Positions 25,479 to 35,335 of a stretch of DNA of 64,000 nt are shown piece by piece; position 1 is the stretch's first letter, and every line of letters begins with the position of its first letter. The position numbers and the translations under genes were made by a program. Source of the stretch: JBCCIM01 sp965263205 (lineage in GTDB: Bacteria; Bacteroidota; Rhodothermia; Rhodothermales; JAHQVL01); NCBI GenBank assembly GCA_965263205.1, contig CBDHHF010000034.1:124001-188000 (forward strand), in the 5' to 3' direction. The notes beneath the pieces were generated by a model. That model did no database searches. It saw only the letters and a program-made list of their open reading frames with translations, and had not been told where the DNA came from.

Positions 25479-25789
25479 GACTAATTTGGGTTCCTTTGAA
25501 AAACATCGGGTCCACAAGAATATCATCCCGAACAGATGCCGGTAAAGAATCTAAGCGAAGGAGAGCGCAGGCACGTGTTGACAATTGGGGGATGGGATAT
25601 AGATAGCCTCCCAGCGCCAGTTCGAGAGGTTAAATAGCGTCACAAAAGCAATACCAGAACGCTGACTATGCCTAAATGGGGCAGAAATGGGCTTAAGGCG
25701 CGCCTTCAATTCAAAACAATACACAATGATGCTACAGATTGTAGCCGTCTTCCTAAACTACAGGATGCTGTAGAACACGGCTGGATACC
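25479..25789. other. Non-coding stretch before the repeats
   Basis: About 310 bp upstream of the T9SS gene start, presumably carrying its promoter. I see no gene and no clear structure in it. The repeats begin at 25790. Confidence 0.4.
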
Positions 25790-25919
25790 GGATCAAGTCC
25801 GGCATGACGTGGCTTTTTATAGCAGAAAACGTGCTGATCGAAAACGGCTAAGTCGTTAAATATCAAGTACATGAGCACTCCGTTCTTGACGCCTATGGGA
25901 TCAAGTCCGGCATGACGTG
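25790..25919. repeat. Pair of 22-bp direct repeats around an 86-bp insert
   Basis: GGATCAAGTCCGGCATGACG plus TG occurs at 25790-25811 and again at 25898-25919. The insert ends TTCTTGACGCCTATG, the same end found at the junctions inside the 807-bp element at 17 kb. The 22-mer is also part of the 59.5-kb element. Confidence 0.75.
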
Positions 25920-25929
25920 AAAGGCAATG

Positions 25930-26012
25930 ATTCGAAAATCGACATTCGAAAATCGGCATTCGAAAATCGGACATTCGAAAATCGACATTCGAAAATCGAC
26001 ATTCGAAAATCC
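25930..26012 (-). repeat. Six 14-bp-type repeats abutting the xylanase stop
   Basis: Units ATTCGAAAATCGAC, ATTCGAAAATCGGC, one 15-bp variant, two more ATTCGAAAATCGAC and a final ATTCGAAAATCCC; the last base is adjacent to the complement of the TGA stop (26014-26016) of the minus-strand GH10 gene. Confidence 0.9.
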
Positions 26013-26013
26013 C

Positions 26014-28210
26014 TCAATTGCTCACAACGAGGCGCCGGCGGCCTTCCCACTTGCCTGCGACAACCCTATACAGGTAGACGCCGTTTGCCAGATGACTGGT
26101 CGGAACGACAACTTTGTGCAATCCGGCTGGCTGGTGCGCATCGATGGTTACATCGGCCTGCCGACCCAATATGTCATAGATTTCCATTCTGACATTTGAG
26201 GCAACGGGCAACCTGTACTGCAAGGTTGTTTGCTGCGTCGCCGGCGCAGGATAGTGCGGCAGCAATTGAAACGTATCCTTAGCCTTATTCAGGTCGCCAA
26301 CAGACACCTGCTGCGGTAATGAAACGGTGATTTCGACAGGCCCCTCGCCGGGTAAAATTTCGACTGGTACGTTGACCACGGTACCATCAAACGTAACCGT
26401 AACTTCGTGCAGGCCATGAAACGCGCGTACACCCGCGTCGCCGTTGGCATCCGAAACCAGGTCAGCACGGGTCCACCATGCATCGAACACCAGGTCAAAA
26501 AAGGCCTGTCCCGATGGCTTGAGCGACCAATCCAGACGAAAGATGGGCGCATCATTTTTCCAGTGTGCACCATCCCAAAAGCCCCATATCAAAAAGGACT
26601 GCATCGCTGGATGGCTGAACGAAATCGTCAAAAAATCGCGCATGTACTCAGCCGCCAGCTCTTCAGGGACTCCTTCCAGATCGTATTCCGTAATGCTGAG
26701 CATTTTCCCCGATGCTGCATACTGATCGAGTACTTCGTAGATCACCTCAGGTGGTGTCAGTGGCAAGCCAAAATGTCCCTGCATCCCCACGCCATCAATC
26801 CGTGCGCCATTGGCCTCGATCAGATCAATAATTTCGAGATAGCGTTCTTGCAGTCCCAAATCGAGGCCGCTGTTGGTGAGGATACCGTAATCATTGATGA
26901 ACAGGTTGGCCTCTGGATCAATATCAGCAATTTGTTTGAACCATTCGGCGTACACCTCTTCTCCCGTTACAAAACCGGCTTCCTGGGCAAATACATTGGC
27001 TACGTCCATCAAGTGAGCCGGCTCATTGAGCACATCCCAATCGATCAACTCACCTTTCAAGCCGGCCTGTCCACCCACTCGTGCAATACGTTCCTGGATC
27101 AGTCGCCTGAGCGCTGCGGGATCGTTTTGGAGTTGCTGTGCGGCATCAGGCATAAATTCCCAGGAAGGCCAAACCAGATTATGGCCACGGACCGTCATGC
27201 CCAGATCTTTCAGGTCTTCGATGACACCAAGCGTCTGCGCCTGGTTACCCGGCCAGTTGGGATTTTCCCACGGCCCCCACTTCAACCCATTTTCCAGTAC
27301 AGAGGTACTAAATCGCTGCCCTGCCCCATTGAGGTCGGCAATTTTACTGCGGTACATGTTGCCATCAGCGCCCTGTTGCAACATCATCCAAACGGCCACG
27401 GCTGTACCAAACCCGAAGTGGTGTTGCTGCATTTCTACAGAAACATCAGCCCCTTCCACTTCAATACCGCGATTGTCTACAACGTTTACCACGAGGTCAC
27501 GCTTACGGTATTGATCGATTCTTGCATCAGCATCATTACGCCATGCCGCCGTTAATTCGCGGCCGGCATAGTCCAACGCCTGCTCTGTGCGCGGCAATTC
27601 GTCAAGCGTGTAGGCATGTACCATAATTAATGACAGCAAGTCCGCCAAATTCGATGGTCTGCGCCATGATCCCCAGATGGAATACCGCCTGGGCTTCATT
27701 ACTGCCGTGTGCGATAGACGCTTCAAACGGAATAATCCATTGCTGCCATTCCGACGAAGGAATCATGCCTTGAAACAGCGATTTCGTCCAGGGAGCGCTG
27801 TTTTTCTCAAAGTTGGCGTTAACGAGCCCACGCCCACGCTCCGCATCAATGCCCCGCACCCATACCACCATAAGGGCGCGATCTCCTACGGCCATGGATT
27901 GATCGTTGGGAATGGCGACGAAGTAATCCCATGGGTTGGCGCCACGATTCGCGGCGGTAAGTCGAAGTGCCTGGGTAAACGGCTGTCCCGTGACGGTAAT
28001 GGATTGTCGTCCCACATTGCCGGAATCATAAATGCCATTCAACGTAGCAGATTCGCTATCAGAAAACACCCATGTACCACCTGAAATACCGTACTCGTTT
28101 TCTAGCTGGTCAAGTAATGCGGTGTGGTACGCGTCTTGCGCTACCGTAGTAGAAATAAAGGAAACGAGCAAAACAAAGGTGCATAGAGCCTTGCAGCAGA
28201 AACGCAGCAT
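26014..28210 (-). pseudogene. GH10 endo-1,4-beta-xylanase gene broken by a one-base frameshift
   Basis: Two overlapping frames make one protein. From the ATG at 28210 a signal peptide (ends STTVAQ) and a CBM-like domain of about 175 residues read to EFGGLAVINYGT and then hit a TGA at 27602-27604. In another frame the protein continues from YTLDELPR (27612) into a GH10 barrel: catalytic acid/base in DVLNEP, nucleophile in SITEYDLEG, RGHNLVWPSW and QSFLIWGFWDG. It ends with a Por sorting tail (PAPATQQTTLQYRL, YDILGRQ, ANGVYLYRV). Removing one base around 27612-27620 restores one frame. The break could be real decay or a sequencing/assembly error. If intact, the product would be a surface xylanase. 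Confidence 0.85.
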
Positions 28211-28289
28211 TTTCGAACAAGATTGAAATGATAAGGAGCCAGCAAGGTAAGAAAAACTGGATGCATCCGACATGCAAAAAAACGGGGAT

Positions 28290-29822
28290 TTAGATGCCCG
28301 AATCAGTATTTGTATCATGCGCCCCTAACTCTGGCGCATGCAGGCTCCGCACCGCCCGATCGATGCCCTCCAGCGTTTCGAGACTGTCATCGCTTGAAGC
28401 ACCGAGTTCTGTAAATTTGCGCGCTGATACCAGCACGCGCGACTCCAGTGAACCGATGGCGCTGTTGTAACTGGAGACGGCACGATCGAGGCCTTTCCGA
28501 AGATCTGTGAAGTGGCCGGCCATCGTTTTGAGCCGGTCATAAAGCTCGCGCCCAAGATTGCTGATATCAAGGGCATGTTTAGCGATTTGCTCCTGTCGCC
28601 ACCCGTAAGCCACTGCGCGGAGCAAAGCAATCAACGTCGTTGGCGTAGCGATAATAACACCGCGCTTGATACCCTCCTCCAGCAATGTCGCGTCTTGCTG
28701 CAGGGCTGCACTGAAGAACATTTCACCGGGCAGGAAGAGCACAACAAATTCGGGCGATTGGTCAAATTCATTGTGGTACGACTTCACCCCTAATTGCCGG
28801 AGGTGCGTGCGAATCTGGGAAGCATGCTCTTGAAGCTTCCGACGCACAGCAGACTCATCTTCTTCTTCAAGCGCATCGAGATACGCCTGCAGGGGAGCCT
28901 TGGCGTCGATGATTACGTGTTTACTGTTGGGCAGATTAACAACGAGATCAGGGCGGAGCCGGCCATTGCCGGTTGTGACATTTACCTGTTCTGAGAAGTC
29001 ACAGTGCTCCACCATACCGGCCAGTTCTACCACTTTACGCAACTGCATTTCTCCCCATCGCCCACGCACGGTAGGCTGACGAAGGGCTTTGACCAGGTTG
29101 CCGGCTTCGCGTTGCAACTGCAACTGCGCACGCGCCATGGAAGAAATCTGTTCATTCAGCGAGGCATACGCTGATGTCCGCGCCGTTTCAATTTCTTTGA
29201 TGCGTTCGTTTACTTTCTCTAACGAAGCATTTAGCGGCTTTACCAACTCCCCCATTGCCGTTGTCCGCTTGTCGATTGCCGCATCTGCACGCTGATAGAA
29301 CTGCTCCATCGTGGCTTTTGCCAGTTCGGTAAAAGCAGCATTGTTGCGCTGCAGGGCTTCAGCAGAGAGGGCCTGGAAAGACTCGGAGAGGTTTTTACGT
29401 GCATCTTCGAGTACAGCTTTCTGCTGGACAGCAGCTTTGCGCTCATCCTCCAGTTGTGTTTGGCGGACTGCCAGTTCTCCAGTTAATCGGTTGATGCGCT
29501 CCTGACCGTGCTGGGCCATCTTTTTCAGGCTATCGTTCTCTTCAGCCAGTGCGCGGACGTGCTGTTCTTTCGACTGTAAGCCGGCTTTTGCTATCGAATA
29601 ATGCTGTACGAGTGCTTCTTTTTCTTCCGTTAGATAGGCCAATGAGCCTTTGGACTCATCGAGCAAGGCTTCCAAACGCTGCGTCTCCTGCTCACGATTG
29701 CGTAAACGCTCCTGAAGCGTAGCAGTACTGGATTCCAACCGGGCGCGCATCAACAGGTACACAATCAACGCGCCGGCAAGTAATCCTGTAAAAAGAGGAA
29801 TGAAGAGGTAGGCCTGGTCCAT
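28290..29822 (-). CDS. rmuC: DNA recombination protein RmuC
   Basis: The 510-residue protein has an N-terminal membrane helix (LFIPLFTGLLAGALIVYLLM), a long coiled coil of about 180 residues rich in Glu, Gln, Arg and Leu, and the conserved RmuC core from about 240: GRWGEMQLRKVVELAGM, RPDLVVNLPNSKHVIIDAKAPL (restriction-endonuclease-like D and D-A-K), FVVLFLPGEMFFSAAL and GVIIATPTTLIALLRAVAYGWRQE. RmuC limits DNA inversions at short inverted repeats and is thought to act as a nuclease, which is of interest in a window so rich in inverted repeats. The start is at 29822. It lies between the xylanase and helicase genes on the same strand. Confidence 0.95.
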   Translation of the reverse strand: MDQAYLFIPLFTGLLAGALIVYLLMRARLESSTATLQERLRNREQETQRLEALLDESKGSLAYLTEEKEALVQHYSIAKAGLQSKEQHVRALAEENDSLKKMAQHGQERINRLTGELAVRQTQLEDERKAAVQQKAVLEDARKNLSESFQALSAEALQRNNAAFTELAKATMEQFYQRADAAIDKRTTAMGELVKPLNASLEKVNERIKEIETARTSAYASLNEQISSMARAQLQLQREAGNLVKALRQPTVRGRWGEMQLRKVVELAGMVEHCDFSEQVNVTTGNGRLRPDLVVNLPNSKHVIIDAKAPLQAYLDALEEEDESAVRRKLQEHASQIRTHLRQLGVKSYHNEFDQSPEFVVLFLPGEMFFSAALQQDATLLEEGIKRGVIIATPTTLIALLRAVAYGWRQEQIAKHALDISNLGRELYDRLKTMAGHFTDLRKGLDRAVSSYNSAIGSLESRVLVSARKFTELGASSDDSLETLEGIDRAVRSLHAPELGAHDTNTDSGI

Positions 29823-29946
29823 ACGAAGTGAAGGTATCCGCAGTTAACATACTTGTCCTTTGCGAACGCTATACGAGCCCAAACGCAAGAAACGCAAAAA
29901 AAACAGTGCAAAACACGATTGTGTAACGAATCACAATGTAACATAA

Positions 29947-29967
29947 TGTAATGTCACATACATTACA
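29947..29967. promoter_or_regulatory. Short AT-rich palindrome upstream of rmuC
   Basis: TGTAATGT (29947-29954), spacer CACAT, ACATTACA (29960-29967), within the 192-bp gap between the helicase stop and the rmuC start. It may be an operator; no T tract follows in either direction, so a terminator is less likely. Confidence 0.4.
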
Positions 29968-30014
29968 CATCAACATTTTTTTCGTTTCCCTTTTACGTGT
30001 CGAGCAGGTGGACG

Positions 30015-33000
30015 TTAAGGCTGGATGTTCTCGACGCGCGTGGTCGATTCAGGCAAGATACCATTTGTATTAAGCGGGGCATCGATGGGTGTGCCATCCC
30101 GCTGTTCTCTCAGGTATTCGATATGCTCGATAAGGCGGTTCAATTCTCGCTGAGGACTTCTGAACCACTCGATACTCCAGATGCGGTGCAGGTCCCAACC
30201 CTGCTTGCGGAGTTGCTCAGGCTGGAGCCGTTCTCTTTCGCGCGCAGAACGCGCATTCTCATAACTGTAGCCGTCACTCTGGATCCCAAGGATGTAAGCA
30301 TCCGGATTGGTTTCATCAACAATGGCCATGTCGATACAGGAATTGGCATACCCCACCTGGTAATCGACCATGTAGCCATTTGCTTTCAATGCATCACCTA
30401 CAGCCATCTCAAATTTGGAAGCGATGGCCGGCCGTAGCACATTCATTTCGCTTGCATGCATGAAATTCAGGAAGCGGCCCAATACCTCAAAATCGGGGCG
30501 ACCATCTGCCCAACGATTAATTTCTTCCAGGGTCATGTCGGTATAGACATGGCATTGCTTCCGAACGAGCGAGCCCAAAATAGCGAGCCGGCGCCGCATA
30601 ACAACATCGCTACGCGCCCCACCACCCGTACGTGACCGCTCCATTTTCACCAGTTTCCGCAAAGGCAGCGCAAAATACATCACGTCTCGGATGTCTCCCT
30701 GCGCATTGTCGAGCGTCTTGACATAGAATGCTTCTTTCCGGGTTTGGGTGAAGTAAGGCTCGATGTCAGGCTCCCGGCGCCGGCGACGTTCCAATTCTCG
30801 CTGTACAGGATCTATGTCGCTTTCTGACTGCACCACAATCCCCACAGACGAAACAGTGTCTGTTCGTAGTTGCTGGATCACGGCATCTACCACGGTGCCC
30901 GCCCACGACCGTACAGGGGCACCGTCTGAGCCTTGCAGGGCTTCCGAGGTAATATTGAGCTGTACTTCATCGCCTTTCTTGCGTGTGTTGGGCGACGGAA
31001 AAAGCATTAGGCTGTTGCCATAAATCTCCTTGTTCAGCCAACTGATCAGTGCTATCGGGCCTTGCCGGTAGTACGCACGGAAAGAACGGAAGGCAGCGCC
31101 TTTTACTTTCATCATGTCGTACAGGCTCTCCCCTTCTACACCAATCAAATCGGTTGAGGTCGAGACTTGCTGGCCTTCAAATCCGAGCGGCAAGCCCAAC
31201 TGCTGATCCCCAAACGCAATCACCTGCTTGCTTCGTGCAAGTGCACCAAGCGCATCTGTACTACTTATCCGTTCCGCATCATCAAAGATGACAAGATCGA
31301 ATTGCAACTTTCCTTTCCTTAACAATCCTGCCAACAATGCCGGCGTTGTTGCGATAACGGGCTTGACATCTTGTAATGCCTCGCCGGCTTGCGCAATCAT
31401 TTCGCTCAACAGGCGACTTGGCCGCTCTTCGAGTTCATTGAGCAGCGCATGAATTTCGGGTCCGGGGATACGTTCGCGCAGGAAACGTGCGGTTTGCCGG
31501 CGCAGGATTCGCTTCGCCATCACCTTCACATACTCGGCATCAAGCTGGTTATACAGCGTAATCAAATTGGCGTGTACTTCGCTGTTAAATCCAGATAAGG
31601 TGCGACGCGTGCTTAACGCATCCGCTAACAGCGCGTTATACCGCGCCATCAAAATACGCGCTTCCAAATACTTGGCAGATTCCGACCACGTAACTGCCAT
31701 TTTTACGATATCGCCAAAGCCTTCATCGTGTAAACGGTCGGCGAGGTGATTCAAGGCCACGATATCCTGCAACGAATCAACACTCTTCTCCCAGTGCGCA
31801 AAGAGAGACAGCAGGGTACCAAAAGGAATCCGCGCAAAACTTTTATTCGAAATCCCAAGGGAATCTTCCATCTCCACAATGCGAGCGGTTTCTCTTGAGC
31901 TCTTGAGGAAAGCCCCAAAATCATTGGCTACCTGCTCTGCCTGATGTTGGACACGCTCCACTTCGGGCATTTCTGACAGAAAATGGAGGATTTCAGTGCT
32001 AATTTTGTCCTGCATCATTTCCTGGTGCAGGGTATACATCCAGGTAGAGACTTTGTCGAGATGCTCCCAATCGGAAGCGATGCCGAGCCATTGCCGGCCA
32101 AATAGCAACTTGGCAAGCTCTTCGTGCTGCTCAAGCTTGGTCATCAAGCGTTGCGACTCAAGTACCGCATTGACGATTTCGAGTTGCTCCTCGTTGGTTT
32201 TGGGTAACCCATTCCGGCACAAGCCGGCCAGCGTGTCGCGCCCTTTTCGATAATCACCAATCAGGCTTCGCGTCTTTTTGGCGCCGTGCGCAATTAACGC
32301 TTGCCGTACAAACAGTACATCCTGGGTCCAGGCCTCAGGAATGAGTTGGTCGTCATACTTTGCACGTAGCTGGCTGACTTTCGCCCCCGTCTCCAGTACA
32401 ATCACAAGTTCTTCCATGGAGGCCGCCCACTTCTCATCATGAATGTGGACACCGCTCAGATTGGGTGCTTCAATGACCTTGCTTGCCGCGCGTACCAGCC
32501 GGATCACGTCCTGACTGTTGTTTGGTGCCCGCGTTCCCATGACATGAGCCAACTCTGTTGCCGACATACGGAGCGTTGTAAGCGCCATCCCTGCCAGCCG
32601 GCAATGCTTCCGAATCTCTGGTTTATCTGTAGATTTGTACAGCGTTTTTCTACTGCCCCAAAATGGGTGACGCTGCACAACACCAAGCCGCTTCAGATGC
32701 GTTTCAAGCTCGCGGGCGCGTTCCAGGACAGCGTCGAATTGGGCAGCCGGCTGGGTGACAAAAATGGAACCGTCAAACTCTGGCAAAGCAATGCCATGCA
32801 ATTGCAGATCAAGTTCAGCCATTGCGTTGTACGCTTCATACGGCGTTATCCCGCTCTCACGAATAGGCGTATGGAGCGATTTGACATACACATTGAGTTG
32901 ATCGCGCGTACGGATCAGTGATTCTAACAGCGTCTGTTCGTCTTCCTGCACCTGGTCACGGGTTACAATAGCGTCTTGCAATTCCCGCATAAACGTGCGA

Positions 33001-34088
33001 CGCGCTACAAATTGACCATAGAGCGGCAACATGATATGCCGTAATCCAACCCGTTCAAACCGATCAGCCACCTGATTCAGCGAAGAAACTTTATTCGAGA
33101 CAAAGAGCACTCGTTTTTCTTCTGAAACAGCGGCGCCAATGAGGTTCGTGATCGTCTGCGTTTTCCCCGTACCAGGCGGTCCATCCACCAGTAAGTTTAT
33201 GCCATTTAATCCATCATACACAGCCAACAACTGCTCGTTGTCAGCATCAAGCACATGGTTGATTTCACCTGGTGTGGTCAGAAAATCGATAGAAACTGTT
33301 TCGCCCGACTGAATCTCAGCGCTTTCAAACCCTTCAGAAAGCACCATGCGCAGCAACGCATTTTCGTCGGGGTCGCCCCATGTTGTCTCAGAAACCGCGA
33401 GGTCATCGTGGATATTGACTTCAGCAACATCGAACAAGTCAATACGCGACCGATGCCGGCCCACACGCCAATCCTTATAGGCATCCAACAGCGCGGTAAG
33501 CATATCCAGGAATCCATTGACTCCATTGGGATGAAACGGATCAAAAACGGGTATATCCAGGCCAAAATCTTGCTTCAGGACATGTAGCAAAGCCGGATTA
33601 ACCTGTGGATCTTCGCCGGTATAACAGACTTTGATGGGAGCGTTAATGGTATCGCGATGCAGACGAACGGGTACCAGGATGAGCGGTGCGATGCAAGCCC
33701 CCTCGGATTCTTTAGGTATCCACGTCAGATTTCCCAGCGTCAGGAAGAGCAGCGTCTTGCCTAAATCGTTGATAGACGACGCGCTATCGAAGTACGTTTG
33801 TGAGAGTCGTATCTGTAACTGGGAGGGTGCATACGGCGTTTGCAGGCGTGCGGTCGCATGGCCGGCAGGTGGTGTAGCACGCGGCGCACTTGTACCAGGC
33901 TCTGCCATGGTATCAAATGTATACGCCTGCCCATCCAGTACAAGCTTGTCGTACAGTTCCTGGGCAGCAACGTCTATAAGCTCTATACCCCTTTTCTGAT
34001 GCAGTACATAGTTGAGGAGTGCACTGCGCGAGCTAAGGTCTAGCAGCGGGAGGCGTTTCTGCTCTAATATGGCTCGAACAGTATTCAT
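30015..34088 (-). CDS. DUF4011-type SF1 helicase with C-terminal Vsr/MTES-like endonuclease domain
   Basis: The 1357-residue protein (ATG at 34088) opens with the DUF4011-like block (LPLLDLSSRSALLNYVL). Walker A is GPPGTGKTQTITN near residue 303. The motif II region reads LVIFDDAERI (about 932) where relatives have DEAS, and motif III reads GDQQLGLP in place of GDxKQLPP. A long coiled insert separates the two. Motif V-like LDNAQGDIRDVMYFAL follows. The last 140 residues match the REase_MTES/Vsr-like nuclease (SKFEMAVGDAL, CIDMAIVD, ILGIQSDGYSYENARSARER, IWSIEWFRSP); relatives have IECDG where this has IQSDG. Such proteins are found in DNA repair and phage-defence settings; activity is uncertain given the changed residues. 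Confidence 0.85.
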   Translation of the reverse strand: MNTVRAILEQKRLPLLDLSSRSALLNYVLHQKRGIELIDVAAQELYDKLVLDGQAYTFDTMAEPGTSAPRATPPAGHATARLQTPYAPSQLQIRLSQTYFDSASSINDLGKTLLFLTLGNLTWIPKESEGACIAPLILVPVRLHRDTINAPIKVCYTGEDPQVNPALLHVLKQDFGLDIPVFDPFHPNGVNGFLDMLTALLDAYKDWRVGRHRSRIDLFDVAEVNIHDDLAVSETTWGDPDENALLRMVLSEGFESAEIQSGETVSIDFLTTPGEINHVLDADNEQLLAVYDGLNGINLLVDGPPGTGKTQTITNLIGAAVSEEKRVLFVSNKVSSLNQVADRFERVGLRHIMLPLYGQFVARRTFMRELQDAIVTRDQVQEDEQTLLESLIRTRDQLNVYVKSLHTPIRESGITPYEAYNAMAELDLQLHGIALPEFDGSIFVTQPAAQFDAVLERARELETHLKRLGVVQRHPFWGSRKTLYKSTDKPEIRKHCRLAGMALTTLRMSATELAHVMGTRAPNNSQDVIRLVRAASKVIEAPNLSGVHIHDEKWAASMEELVIVLETGAKVSQLRAKYDDQLIPEAWTQDVLFVRQALIAHGAKKTRSLIGDYRKGRDTLAGLCRNGLPKTNEEQLEIVNAVLESQRLMTKLEQHEELAKLLFGRQWLGIASDWEHLDKVSTWMYTLHQEMMQDKISTEILHFLSEMPEVERVQHQAEQVANDFGAFLKSSRETARIVEMEDSLGISNKSFARIPFGTLLSLFAHWEKSVDSLQDIVALNHLADRLHDEGFGDIVKMAVTWSESAKYLEARILMARYNALLADALSTRRTLSGFNSEVHANLITLYNQLDAEYVKVMAKRILRRQTARFLRERIPGPEIHALLNELEERPSRLLSEMIAQAGEALQDVKPVIATTPALLAGLLRKGKLQFDLVIFDDAERISSTDALGALARSKQVIAFGDQQLGLPLGFEGQQVSTSTDLIGVEGESLYDMMKVKGAAFRSFRAYYRQGPIALISWLNKEIYGNSLMLFPSPNTRKKGDEVQLNITSEALQGSDGAPVRSWAGTVVDAVIQQLRTDTVSSVGIVVQSESDIDPVQRELERRRRREPDIEPYFTQTRKEAFYVKTLDNAQGDIRDVMYFALPLRKLVKMERSRTGGGARSDVVMRRRLAILGSLVRKQCHVYTDMTLEEINRWADGRPDFEVLGRFLNFMHASEMNVLRPAIASKFEMAVGDALKANGYMVDYQVGYANSCIDMAIVDETNPDAYILGIQSDGYSYENARSARERERLQPEQLRKQGWDLHRIWSIEWFRSPQRELNRLIEHIEYLREQRDGTPIDAPLNTNGILPESTTRVENIQP

Positions 34089-34380
34089 AAAACCGAGCAA
34101 TTATGAAATACAGAGAAGCGTTTTCTTATTTGCGTGCGTGATTATTGTGGTAAATGAGGAAGAGAAAGTGGGTTTATCGAAATCTTATTCCCTAATTCCT
34201 GCTTATTCTTTATCAGTTAAAGCGTAGCAAGGCTCGTTCCTGATTTTAGGGATCTACTACCTCTTTAGTGATGATCGTCACATCAGTTGCCGCACACTGA
34301 AGGGAAAATGTATAGAAAAAGCACCCGAGCACTGGATAGCGCACAAACTACGCCAGGGTAACAACCTGATCGGTTGGTCC
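34089..34380. other. Non-coding stretch upstream of the helicase gene
   Basis: About 290 bp between the helicase start and the LamG stop. It should carry the helicase promoter. I see no gene, repeat or hairpin in it. Confidence 0.4.
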
Positions 34381-35253
34381 CTAGAGTAAATCGACCAGAG
34401 CTGTTGTATAGAGTGCCTGGACTTCCTCTTTGGTAAGCGCCCGATTAAACACGGCTACATCATCCAGATCGCCCGTATAGTGCCGGCCGATGGCCATCAT
34501 CACGTTTTCAGGATTCCAGGACAGCGTCCAGTTTGCTCGCTCAAAAACCCCGACAGACTCCCCGTTTAAATACCCGGTAATCTTTGCCTGCCCGTTTAAT
34601 CCCTCAAAAGACAACACCACATGCGTCCACGTATCTGCAGTAAATGGGTGTTCGGATAATGCAATCATGGGGCGATTTGCCGGCGCTACGTCGTCCCAGG
34701 CAAGTAATTCCGGATTCCAAACCGTATGGTCAGCAAATGCGGCAAAACGGAAGTCACGCGGCACTGTATCCGTAAAATCGATATACAACGATGCGTTATC
34801 CCAGTTTTTCTCTGTGATGATGAACGGATCACTGTACCCATCAGCAAGGCCCGTGGCAGGATCAACGCGCAACCAGAGCGAAAAAGCACCCGACCAATTT
34901 TCGGTAGCATAGTGAAAGTTATCCTTGCCGCTGTAATACACAACAGGGTTCCAGTTTGTCGAAAAGCGCAGTGCACCACCACTTCGCCCACCTTCGGGTA
35001 ACCTGCTAACAAGCGCATTGTCGGCCTCTATCGGCTCCACATCGACAGTAGGATCCCAGGATGGTGCGGTGTACAGGGTGGGATCGCCGTCAGCAAAGTC
35101 GGCGGAAAATCCTTCGTCGAACGATGCATAGAATGTCAGTGCATCTTTCAGCGTAATTTCCTGTGTCGGCACATCCGCTTGTTTGCAGCTGAATAGCACC
35201 AGCAAGAACAATAGCAACGAACGGGGATCAAAAGCAGACAGGGGCATGGCCAT
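34381..35253 (-). CDS. LamG/concanavalin-like lipoprotein
   Basis: The 290-residue product has a lipoprotein signal with lipobox LFSC (near residue 23) and a LamG/concanavalin A-like jelly roll across most of its length: LTFYASFDEGFSADFADGD, GGALRFSTNWNPVVYYSG, SGAFSLWLRVDPATGL, TWTHVVLSFEGLNGQAKITG, YLNGESVGVF and IGRHYTGDLDDVAVFNRALTK. Such domains bind glycans or act as structural modules. It is divergent from the CBM9-type protein gene at 35336, with 82 bp between starts. Confidence 0.87.
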   Translation of the reverse strand: MAMPLSAFDPRSLLLFLLVLFSCKQADVPTQEITLKDALTFYASFDEGFSADFADGDPTLYTAPSWDPTVDVEPIEADNALVSRLPEGGRSGGALRFSTNWNPVVYYSGKDNFHYATENWSGAFSLWLRVDPATGLADGYSDPFIITEKNWDNASLYIDFTDTVPRDFRFAAFADHTVWNPELLAWDDVAPANRPMIALSEHPFTADTWTHVVLSFEGLNGQAKITGYLNGESVGVFERANWTLSWNPENVMMAIGRHYTGDLDDVAVFNRALTKEEVQALYTTALVDLL

Positions 35254-35335
35254 AAGATAAACAGCGGTATCGCTTGCGGATCGTTTCTAGGAGCGCTTAT
35301 AATGTAAAAAATCCTCCCACCAATGCTAGCCCCCC

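Noticed and set aside
30015..34088. Complete phage-defence system
   Set aside because: The helicase is related to defence proteins but stands alone with rmuC; no toxin, methylase or other defence gene is nearby.
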